Shown in pieces: positions 12,301 through 24,300 of a DNA stretch of 64,000 nucleotides. The position numbers and the translations under genes are program-made. The DNA comes from Toxonevra muliebris. Lineage: Eukaryota; Arthropoda; Insecta; Diptera; Pallopteridae. Positions within the stretch are counted from its first letter, which is position 1; every line of letters begins with the position of its first letter. Below the pieces are notes generated by a model that was not told where the DNA came from, did no database searches, and was given only the letters and a program-made list of their open reading frames with translations. The stretch lies in NCBI GenBank assembly GCA_963691655.1, contig OY829326.1, forward strand, positions 21,874,878-21,938,877. The letters are read 5' to 3'.

Positions 12301-15300
12301 AAATTAAAAATTGTGTTTCAGAACTCAGGCAGGAGTGTTTAAATGGTATTAAATTATTCGATCGCATAGACCGCGTGAATGAAAGCTTATTATGCAAATA
12401 TGAGGGTTCCGATGTAAATACTAATTTATGCAGCAAAGTAATTGTCAGGGATTTAAGAATATTTTCAAAAGTAATACCACAGATTTGTTTAGCATATTGA
12501 GATATATGGTCTAAACCAGGGCCGTAGCCAGGATTTTTTTTCGGGGGTGGTTTTCATTCGAAGAAAATTGACATTGATTTGTCATTACTGATGATGAGCC
12601 CGATCTCAAAAAAATTACCAAAAATACTAAAAATAGTCAGAGGCTCGTTTTTTTCAAATGATAATCAGTGGGAATTCGGGTCATGATAAGGAATCCGGAT
12701 GAGGTTGGCTTATATTCCCAAAATTCGTGCAGTTACTGCATTGCAAGAAGTCTTCCGAGTCGGGGTGCTCTGAGCAATAATGGGTTAAAGAAATAATTAC
12801 ATTTTAAGATTGTTTCCTAAAACTTTGGAGCTGATCCACTACTACTGCCCTACATGGGCTTTGCGAATTAAATGGTTCCTAGTGTCTGTGAATGAATTTT
12901 TTATACTGAACACGAATCTGAGGTCAAAAATTTCCCATCACGCCACGGTTTAGAAAAAATGGGATGGAAAACCCTAAAATAGAATTGTTGCCCATTTTTA
13001 AAAATTGGAGAGCTAAACACTGGCGTGCTATAAACTTCGAAATTCAGAAATCATAGGCTGAATCATGCCCTTCCAAATGAGCCCTAAACCCGAAACTGTA
13101 AATCAAAAACAGTTACTGACTTAGAAAAACTATAAATGCAGAATTGCTCAGCATCACCTTCTCTTTTTGTATCCAAAGTTAAACCTCATGTCAAAGAAAA
13201 CAAATCGGATCTAGTCGTATAGTGTAACTAAGATTTCAAGTTTATTTTTTTATATTTGACTTTTTAGAAAGAAACCGATGGGAGTAAGAAATATTTAAAA
13301 ACTGTTCAATAGATTTTATTTTGACTTTTTTTTCATCCACTGGCAATTAATATGAAAAAATAGAATAAAGTTTCCACATTTCGGGGGGGGGGGGGGGGAG
13401 GGGAAGGGTCAGAACCCCCAAAACCTCCCCCCTAAATACGGCCTTGGTCTGAACGTCTTAAACCAAAATGCTAAATTACTAAAAAGAACATTAAGCTTTT
13501 GTTTGCTTATACTGTCACAATTAGCATATATCTCACACCCACACAAAATGACGGGAAGGAGGTATGATTTAACAAGAAGAATTCTAATATGTTTAGGAGT
13601 AAAGTACTGAGTTGTCCAAAGTACCCGCAGCATCCCATAGACCTTGCCAATGGTTATGTTTACATGAATGTTATCCCTAAATTTCTTGCAGTATCCACAT
13701 ATTCAATATCACACTTATTTAAAATCAATTTAGGCATAGAAACAGTATTTAATGCCTTTTTAGATATTATTAAGCACTTTCATTTTTTAGAGTTCAAACA
13801 AAGACCATTTTTAGAAGCCCAGTCATTCACACTTTTGAGATTAACATTGAGATCATCTATACACTTATTTATTAACCCACGATCACAGTTTACATATAGT
13901 TGCACATCATCAGCGTACACATGGGCATTACAATTTTTTAAAACTAATGGAAGATCGTTGACATAAATTAAAAAAAGTTAGGGGCTAAGTATAGAGCTTT
14001 GAGGAAGAAGATGGGAAGAAATTCTGAAATCACATTATTTGAGTAAACTGCTTGAGTTCTGTAGTTAAGTATGAATGTATTAGTTTGCTTGCAGTCGGAG
14101 AAAAATTGAATAATTTAGTTAGTTTTGTTATTAAAATATCGTGGTTAACCATGTCAAATGCTTTTGAATGGTCAAGCAGAACCAGAAAACTTATTTCATT
14201 ACGGTCTATAGGTTCTCGAATTTCCTCCGTTACATCGATCAATGCTGTTATACAACTTCGCTTAGGTCGGAATTCTGATTGCTGATCCGTCAGTAAAGAA
14301 TTTTCATTTCAGTATTTACTAATTTGTTTATAAAGGATTAATTCAATAGCCTTAGAAATAAAACATAATTATTCAATAGCTTTATAATAAGCTAAAAGTC
14401 TTAATCGCAAGAATTATAAATGTTTCGCACCTACTTAAATTATTACCAAAATGTCGACGAGTACATAACTAAGTCATGGTCTTAACAACAACACCAAGTG
14501 CTATACAATGAATATAAATAAATAATTGTAAATTTAACAATATGCATGTACTTTTAAACAGAAATGTTGTTTTCATTTTTGTTTATTTAATTTGCATAGT
14601 ATAACAAATGATTTATATTTTTTATTACTTTTTACAGAACTTAGTTAAATAAAAATATACATTTTATATAGAAAAATTTATGTTTCCTTGACTTAAAAAA
14701 AAAAGCGATAGAAATGAAAAACTATAGAATAAGAAAAGCATATGTGGGAGAGAGAGAGTTATCATGGATATCGAGTACTAATCGAGCCTACTAATAACAA
14801 AATATAGTCGAAATTCTCGAAACCAAAAAATATTCTTTAGTGGAAATCAAAAATGGACTAAATGAATTTATTATTGATATGATTTTTGAATTTTATCAAA
14901 CACTGACATTGACCCAAAAGTAAATTGCGTATTAAATAGGTGTTTGCAAAAAAAAAAATTATAAAAAAAAAAATAAACTATTACGAAAGTTGAATGCAAT
15001 TTATTACATTTGTTTGCATGAATAACTGGAAAATTTAGAATTAATCAAAAATGCAGTATTAAATTATTATTTACTTTTATAAATTGGAGCAATCTTCAGT
15101 AATAAGTAAATTGATTTTGTGTGCAACTATGAACAAATTGTATACTTAATTTTGTTTATTACTTTAAATTATTTAACTACTTTATTTATTTATTATTCAC
15201 AAGAAAATAGATGCAATAAAATAATTTAATTAATGGTGGGGATGATTCCAAGTAAATTCACGTGCATTCAAATAATTAACTCTCTTTGTGCGTTTAAAAG

Positions 15301-18300
15301 TTAGTAATATTTGTTTAAGTGAAATTTTGGTTTTTGGTGTATTAGTTTAAGATTCCATGTGTTCAACCAAAAATAAATCTGCAGAAATTTAGGTTATGTA
15401 TGATTGGTTACGGGGAACTCTAATCAAAATTTAGAAAGAAGAAAGGTGATTTGTCGCAATGTAAAAACTTTTGAGCAGGGCGGTCGTTTTGACATTTTTT
15501 TGCGAAGTGAAATTCTTAAAAAATCGAAGTGATTTTTAAAAAAGTGAAGTGTTTTTTAATGCGTAATACGAAATTGACATATTTTCACAATTTATCTGGT
15601 TTTATGTGCTTAGTTTGCAAAAAAAAAAAACTTTTGGTGGAGCGCTACTGTGTGGCAGACAAAATAAGGCTCCAACAAAACTTTTTGAATGAGGGTACAT
15701 AATTTGATTTAGGGAATTTTTCAAGCCAAAAACAAAATGGGAGAATTCTTCGAAACTGTCGCATTTTTGCATAAAATTATTTAGAAATAAAATCCCCCAC
15801 TCGCCTTCTAAATCGTCTACCTCTTCATATTCAACCAAATTCTAATAAATTATATGACAGTACGTCATCAGTGTTGCTACATAGGTATTTAAATAAACAC
15901 AAAAGGTCTCAAAATATACTAAAGGATGTATGGTAAATGGTATCATTTTACTTTTTATAGGGGATATAAATTCAAACACACCGATCTGACTACAGTCGGA
16001 GAATATTACAGAGATGAGCATATTCATATTTTTTTTTTATCGATTTTAGTCTTTCATTGAAACTGGGAAACCGAAGTGTTTTTATGAAAGAGGAAGTGAC
16101 GAAGTGTCAGGCTTGAAAGTGAAGTGAAAAACTTCAATTGAAGTGATAGCGACAGCACTGCTTTTGAGTCATAATGCTACTATTAATTCCATCACCTTTA
16201 ATGCTCCTGCGAATTCCATCTCTCCGCGGAAACTCACCGAAAATGTGGAGAATTTCGATTACTCCGACGTGTTTTGCTCCTTGTCCGTTGAAAACTTAGA
16301 CACGGAGTCCAAACTAGACGATTTGCTCTCCGAATCAGAACATATTTGAATTATAACACAATGCCAAAAAAACCAAGTCTGTGAAGACAAAGGCTCAATA
16401 TCATTTCAGCCGATGAAAGCGTCTGGATATTAAATCAAGAATTTGAAAAACTCTCTTAATTACGCAGCATACATCTTCAGATCCGAAACATAGTTTACTA
16501 TAGAAACGCTTACAAACAAACAGCAATGTTTTCTCAACTGCGTAGAGACCATAGCTATATATACCGGCAAAGTCATTGAAAACAGGTAAGCCCAAAGACC
16601 ATTTGAAAATGCTGTCTACTGAAAGGCATAAGACAGAGGAAAAACATGGAGTAAAGGCTCTGAATACATTGCAGATGCTTGCAGAGATACTATGTACCTT
16701 TTCTTGTTTGAAATTCTTATTCTTTTGAACATTCGAAGTTCTCTTCTTTTTACGTCGCGAAAATGCCAACTGCTGCGTTTTCATTCAGTCAAATGAGAAA
16801 AACACAAAAAAGGAGAATTTCTTGATATTGAGATAATGTTTGACATTGAGAAACTTACTAAAATTTGTGAAAAATCATCGTGTTTATAAGATTCGGAGCC
16901 GGACATACAATTCCACCAAAGCGCCAAAATCTTTTTTTGTTTTAGCTCGTCCATTTTTTTTTTTTTGACAGTGAGACGCACGCGTTGCCACATTTTCGAT
17001 TTTTTCTGCTGGAGTGAATAACTTTCAACTTCAACTAATTTCAATATACCCATTCTCTGTAGCTTCGTCTTCTGAAGCAAGAAAAATAATTGCGAATTCT
17101 CGACGAAAAAAAAAATAAAACTAAAATCAGCTTTAGCGATTTCATCGTAAATAAATTGCAAAAGTGTGTGCTCACTCACGTTTTCAAAATTTTCCGATTC
17201 GGTGCTTCGAAGATGTTGCTAGTTCGCATGGATCATGGCTCAATAATAATGTTATAGCAATCCCTTTCTTTTGTTAAATTTATAATGAATAGCTGATTTA
17301 TTTTGCTCTCGTATTTTCTTGCTTTATTTATTTGACATAAGAATTAAACGAATGAATCGGGAAGAATAAGAGAACTATGCTGGTGACATAACCTTATTGA
17401 GACATGGCATGGATGAATACGCAACTGCAACTGTCTGTCCGTCATCATCTCTCTTGCTATGATGCCGCTTCAAGCATTTCGTTTGCATGGCAGATACCAC
17501 CTTCATTTGTCCAAAAAAAACAAAATTCTGTCCAAGAATTACCGTCTTCACATACAAACTTTAATTGTTTCGCTTACTATCATTACGCATTACCTCTGGT
17601 TGCTCACTGGTTAAATTTAAATAAATAACTCAAAGTAATGGCACAGAGTTTGCATGATGGCAATCATCCATTAGGTCCACATTTTTATATACATCGTTTA
17701 TGATTTGAAGCATACTTTGGGCAATACCTTTACGCAATTCCATTGTAATGTCTTTAACGGTTACAGATCAATGATGAACATTCTATTTAGTTCATAAAGT
17801 GAGGAGTTTTCGAAATTAAATGTAGCCTATATTTTGTGGCTCTCTGAAAACTATGGCCATACTAAAATCGATTCAGATATTTCAGAGAGCATTCCAAAAA
17901 AAAAAAAAAATTATTTTATTTACAAATATCAGTTGTCCACAACTTGAATTTCATAACATATATTTTATGATATTTTAAAAATATATGGTATTTGTGAAAT
18001 TGGGGGAATACTTATTTTAGATCTCTACATTTTACATAATATTTTCGGTACAACAGCTAAAATAATTGTAAGGTTACTATATCGGTCTCAATTTTTTCAT
18101 CGTGACATCTCTTTCACTCTTTTCGACCAATTCAAATAGCATTTTATGGACATATAAAGCAAGTACTAAGACAGCACTCCCATTTATCCCCACTTAACTT
18201 TCCTGTCTCTCTACTCTCTTCAATTGGTTCTATCCAGCACAATGGTCCTCGTTGACTAAGTTGGTTAAGTCCAGCCCACCCACAACTCTAAACTCTAAGA

Positions 18301-21300
18301 CAGCACAATACTTCAATTTTGTTTAAAAATTTTTACATTAATTTTTTAATAGAAGTATTTTCCAAACACATTGTGAATTTTTATTTTGAGTCAATGCTTC
18401 ATTAAAAAGGTTTTAAGATGCTATAGTAATGCTTCTGACATGGTTTCTTTAGAAGGGGTTTGGGTTGTGCTGATCATCAATCTGCAGTCCTTTTGTTAAG
18501 ATTTTGTTTTTCTAAAATTTTTAAAGGAGGTTAAAAACTATTTGAAAAATTTATTTTTGTTATTACAAATTACTGTAATTTTCTTAATAATATTATTTAT
18601 TAAAGTTCATATTCAGACTGTTATTTTGTAGGTACTTCACCCATGGATATGCAAATATTTACACGATATTAAATTTGCTGTTTTTACTTTAACACGTTCT
18701 ATGAATTTATACAGAAAAATAAAATAAAAATAAAAGGTGTTTATAGATTTTGCTTTTGAGAATATAGACGAAAACCTGACAAGCATATAATCGTATACTG
18801 ATTCATTTCAAGCGGAAAAATGTTAATAAATATTTATTTATAAAGAAAAAATATGTGTATACTAAGTATAAAATACAAACACTAAATTTATGATTGTATT
18901 TATAAAACAATTTGTAATTGTTTTGCTTCTTTTTTTTCAAAAGTAAACAATAAATAAAAAATAATAAAATAAAGAGTATGACTGATTTACTTTTGACACA
19001 TGTCATCCATTTTGATATTTTTTATTTTTATATGGAAATATTTATTTTTCAAATTTATCTCAAACAGAAAGATGCCAGTTTTAGCAACAATTTTTTCTTT
19101 TATATATTTTTTTGACAACAAAACTCTTTGCTGCATAATTAAATTTTATGATTTCGCATAAAAATTCAGTAGTAAAATATTAAAGAAAAAAAAAAAAAAC
19201 ACATTAACATATTTTCATTTTTCATAATAATTTATTAAAATTTTTTAACTTGTTCTTTTTTTCTAGTTAAATATTAAAAAAAAAAATATCTAGTCAAAAT
19301 CTAAATATTCTGTTTCTTTTTTCTTTATTTCTTTTCAGATGGCGCGGAAGCGTTTATAAATTAGTGTGGCGTGAATTAATAGCATATTTATGTTTATATT
19401 ATACGATTAATGTACTATACAGATATGTTTTAAATGAGCATCAACAAAAGTAAGTAAATATTTAATTAAAATTATACTTGTTTCAATTAATCCATATTAT
19501 TTCTGTTGACCTTGTTTAATTTCACTATCAGGCAATGTTTTTGTTTATTCTCAATTGAAATTCTTGTAAGACAATGACCTTTCCTCCCTCTCCTCAGTTT
19601 TTCAAAGTTGGTGTGTTTCAGGTTGAAAGAAATTTTGATATGTTCCATGCAGAATTTTAATTTTTATTTTTTTTCTAATTCCCATTTAGAGTATTTTATA
19701 AAATACGTGCTTACTTTGGCCAGGAAACGTAAGTAAATATTTAATGCAATTTATACTCTTTTCAATTAATCAATAATATTTTTGTTGACCTTGTTACAGT
19801 TCAAAAACCGTACCTAATTTATATTCCCATTTGGAAAGATTTTCATATCATTAGGTTGGTTTTCTATGGCTGGGAGCTGTTTCATTCAATATAATGAAAA
19901 TATATGAATGAACTAATGTTGCAGATTCTAAATTCTCTAAAATAATATTAGCTATAGAGCTTGCATGGAACAAAAGATATGAAAATTTTCTTAAGGTTTC
20001 CACAGAGTCTTTCTTCGTGGGGGCTAGAATAAACTAGTGTTCGGAAACAGCACACACACACCTACTAAAAATGAAAAAATGCCGCCATGTGGCCTTATTT
20101 CATTCTCAATTGAAATACTTGTTACTGACCCCTCTTTACCCCCTCACCTATCATTTTTTCAAACCTGGAATGTTTTATATTATTTCATCCATAATTTGTA
20201 TGCTTATTTCTTTTTTAATTCTTATTTAGAGTATTTACTAAGATACGTGGTTATTTTGGGCAGCAAGGCGAAAGCGTACCACTCTCATTCGTCCTTGGCT
20301 TCTATGTGAGTCTTGTGGTGAAAAGATGGTGGGATCAATACAGATTATTGCCATGGCCCGATACGTTGGCATTATTTATAAGTGCTGCCATACCAAACTC
20401 CAGTGGAGGTAAAAATGTATGTAACTACTTCTTTCACCGGTTTGTTTTTATATAAAATTAATATTAATCTCTGTTATTCTATTTCTCTCTCTCTCTCTCG
20501 GTGTCTTTTTTTTAGAATGAAACAGGACGCCTTATGCGTCGTAATATTATGCGATATATGGTATTAGCTTATGTCATAACACTACAGCGTATATCGTTAC
20601 GTGTCAAACGTCGTTTTCCTACTACACAACATCTGGTCGATGCCGGTTTGATGCATGAATCGGAAATGAAAATTTTCGAAGCACTTAATGCCAAAAGTCC
20701 TATGTCAAAGTATTGGATGCCTCTCGTGTGGGCAACTAATATTATCAATCGTGCACGTAAAGATGGTCTAATCACATCGGATCATATTGTGCAGACAATA
20801 TTAGTGGAATTATCAGATATAAGACGTAGATTGGGTGGCTTAATTGGTTATGATACGGTATGCGTGCCGCTTGTTTACACACAGGTGAGTTTCGTAAAAA
20901 TTCTTTATGTACATAATTAATGTTTGTTTTTTTTTTTTTTTTTTAATATTTCATTTTTTTGATTAATGTAAATTTTCTGGAAAAAGAGAAATTCAAACTA
21001 TTGAAATATGTATAATATTCAATGTCAATCGCAAGAGGGCGTGCTCGAAAGTTCAATGTCCTTTAATAAATACACACAAAAATATTTTGATGAATATTTA
21101 TGATTAAAAATATTTTTAATTTTTTTATTTTTTTTTTGTAATGCTATTGTATTTGTTCTAGGTTGTTACACTGGTGCTGTATACAAATTTTATAGCTGCT
21201 GTATTGGGTCGTCAAATGTTGCCTAATATGCCCGATCGTGCTGGGCGTCCAGATCCTGATTTATATTTTCCTTTATTTACAGTGTTACAGGTAAGTTTAC

Positions 21301-24300
21301 TTATTCAGACTGTAAAGATAGATCGTTTCAGGAAAGTTGAAATATCTTCTACGTTAATGGAGAGACATTTTTCAAATTTTTTTTTTTTTCAAAATTCAAA
21401 GCTGAGAAGATATTGTGCTATATGTATATTTTCAGTGTTCAGCTCTTTTGAAGCTAGAGAAAAACTCACAATCTTGACAAAAATCAAAAATGTAATTAAC
21501 TTATCTGATAATATTAATTGGCAATGTCCCAGCTAGAATATAAATCAATGTAAAATTTATAAAACTACAGTATTTTTTATTGTCTTATTAATAAAACGCC
21601 GCGACGTTACACTTCATTGCATTGAGACTATAAATTAATATATCTGCGGTTTGGATTTTTGATCGATAGATTGAAAAAAGAATACCTTTAAATAAATATA
21701 AACCTTAACGTATATATTCAAATAGTCAACAGGTTAAAAAATAATAATAATATGCGGTTTTGTTTTAAAGCTACCGCATTTACATATTCATTTCAAAGTA
21801 TTTTATTTAATTAGCTTGTTAATGAAATCAAGATTAATGAGTAAAATGTTATGTAAGTTTTTAATGAAATTTTAAAATCAAAGAAAATTTTAGATATTTT
21901 ATTTTCAAGTAAAACCCACAAAGTCATTAATACTAAATAATATTAGCAGCAACAGCATACGCGTGTTGTCAATAGTTTTGCTAACCGTAAAGCAAATGCA
22001 AAAACATTTAAATTGACACTCACTATTGGCAATATCTGCCACCAGCAACATTAATCATTATTGCGGGTTTCACTGCGATTGAAAAGTTTTGATTTAATTA
22101 CGGGAAAGTGAATGCAATCATTTGAAGGTTTTGCAGAAATTATATTTTAGTTTTAATGGTGTTAATTATTTTTTACATTCAAGGGCTTTAAATTTTATTT
22201 TGCGTTTTGTTTTTTTCGAAATGATATAGATTTTTCCTAGTAGTTTACATGTTTCCTTCTTAGACTCATAGAGTACCAACAGCCAGTAGAGGATCTAAGA
22301 TTTCAGTTTAGGAGAGGAGAGATTTTATTAAATTAGATAAATGTATTAAACATTATGGGATATGAATAAAAAGTAGTTAAAAAACTAACCTATTGAGTTT
22401 TTTCTTTTATGAAAATTTAATAATAACTAATATTTGAAGCAAAATAAACTTAAGTATGGAATGTCGGCAACAAAAATTAGAATTTGAAAATATTTCATGA
22501 GAGATAAAGTGAAAAAAGAACATCAGAATACATAAAATATATTTGAAGACTAGACCAGGTTAAAAACCATACCAAAAATCAGATCAAATTGTGTCTAAAA
22601 TTTAGACTAAAAATTAGACTATGACTAAGTCTAATTCCAAATCAACAATCGAACCAATATTCAGATTAAAAATCAGAACGAAATTCAAACCAATATTCAG
22701 CGCAAGCTCTGTTTTAGAATTCGGATAAAGAATTATACCAAATTCAAATAAACTCTGATTTAAAAATCAGACCAAAAATTACGACAAACTTAAAACAATT
22801 ATCAGACTCAACTTAGATCAAAAACCAGTCGGAAATTGTGTACCAAACTCGTACGGAAAAGTCAGACCAATATGCAGACCGAAATTTACACTCAACCTCA
22901 TACCGATTCAAACCGAAACTCTTACCAAATATCAAAGATAAGTTGAGAAAATTCAAACCGAACTTAAGACTAAAAGCCGAATCATGATTTAAACTCTTTA
23001 AAAGTAAGATATCTCAAACTGACTCTGAAGTTTCAGATTAATTGTAGTCGGAATTTATACGACAACTAGTACCCCTTTAGATCTGCTACCGCTAACTGCG
23101 TCATTTGGATACGTATGTAGACTGTAATTAGATGAATGTTTCATATCTTCTTTAACTAGTTCCCCTGATCTACACACTGACATTTCCTTATAATCACTGA
23201 AATTAATTCGGCTTGAATGAGAAGGAAACATAAACTCAATTTAGAAGTTTATTAATTTATTTTGAACTTTAGAAGTTAAGGAAAACACATTTTTAATCAT
23301 CTATAACTCTTAATGGTTGGGTAAAAAATCTGTCCACATACGATTTTTTTTATTTGTGTTGACCTACTCGATCATCTTCTTTCAGGTTGGCCATAGGGAC
23401 AGGAAATTAAAGAAAAATTGTATCAGCTTCCTTTAGATATTATTTTCCTACTTTTCTGAAATAGGCACATTTTAAAAAATAAAATTAATAAAATATGAGT
23501 GCTAGGACTGATTCGGGATGTACAAGAATCAGAGCTGTGAGTCGATGCATTGAACAGATGTAACGAATTGAGCGAAAATGTACTGTTCATAGAATCTTAG
23601 AGAAGCAAGAAAATTCTTTGTGACAATGACAAAATACATTTTCACAATGAACAAAAATTAATGAATGCTATTCTTTGGATCTATATACGATTTTTTTGCT
23701 CTGTGCACTTCAGAGTAACTGATAACGAAAAACCTGATTAATTGGCCAACTGTGTCAAATCTAATAAGACCAGAGGCTATCATTGGGGTTAGTTTGAGTG
23801 GGCCTGCACTATGGCTTAACGTTTCCATGAATAACGCTCATAAAATAAAAATGGTCTAATGTTAATTCGTGCAAAACTAAGAAGCGTTTTGTGGTGACCT
23901 TGATAGTCTAGTGGGTAGTGCACTAGACTTTCACCAGGGAGGTTCGGGTTCGATTACCGTTTACGTCTGATATCTTTCTAATATTCACTATCAATATGAA
24001 GTGTATGAGAATTCTAAGATAGTGTACAAGTAAACACCTTGGTTGGTAATGGCAAAACCACCAAGTTGTTAAATAAATGTCACACCGCCGTTCGGAATCG
24101 GCGTTAAACTGTAGGTCAAACTATGTGGTATCACAATGAGCCGTTCAGACCTAAGGTTTCTGTAGCCACTCCAACCTAACCAGGGATGCCAACTAATTTT
24201 TTCTCTCTCCACGATAACTTTCGGAAAATTCTCCGATTTCCGATCGAATTCCCCGCATTGGTATAATTTCATATTATAACAGCTCTACACGCACTTTCCA

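Larger units (their letters stand above)
11851..14366 (-). mobile_element. 5'-truncated non-LTR retrotransposon with ~32-base target duplications
   Basis: Near-identical 32-base direct repeats (11819-11850 and 14367-14398, containing CAATAGCTTT and AATAAGCTAAAAG) flank the insertion. On the minus strand the 3' end carries a polyA tail (T run at 11851-11860) directly against the target duplication, as expected for target-primed reverse transcription. The protein is read from 14340 down to 12240. The insert is interrupted by a later hAT-like element at 12517-13446. Confidence 0.82.
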
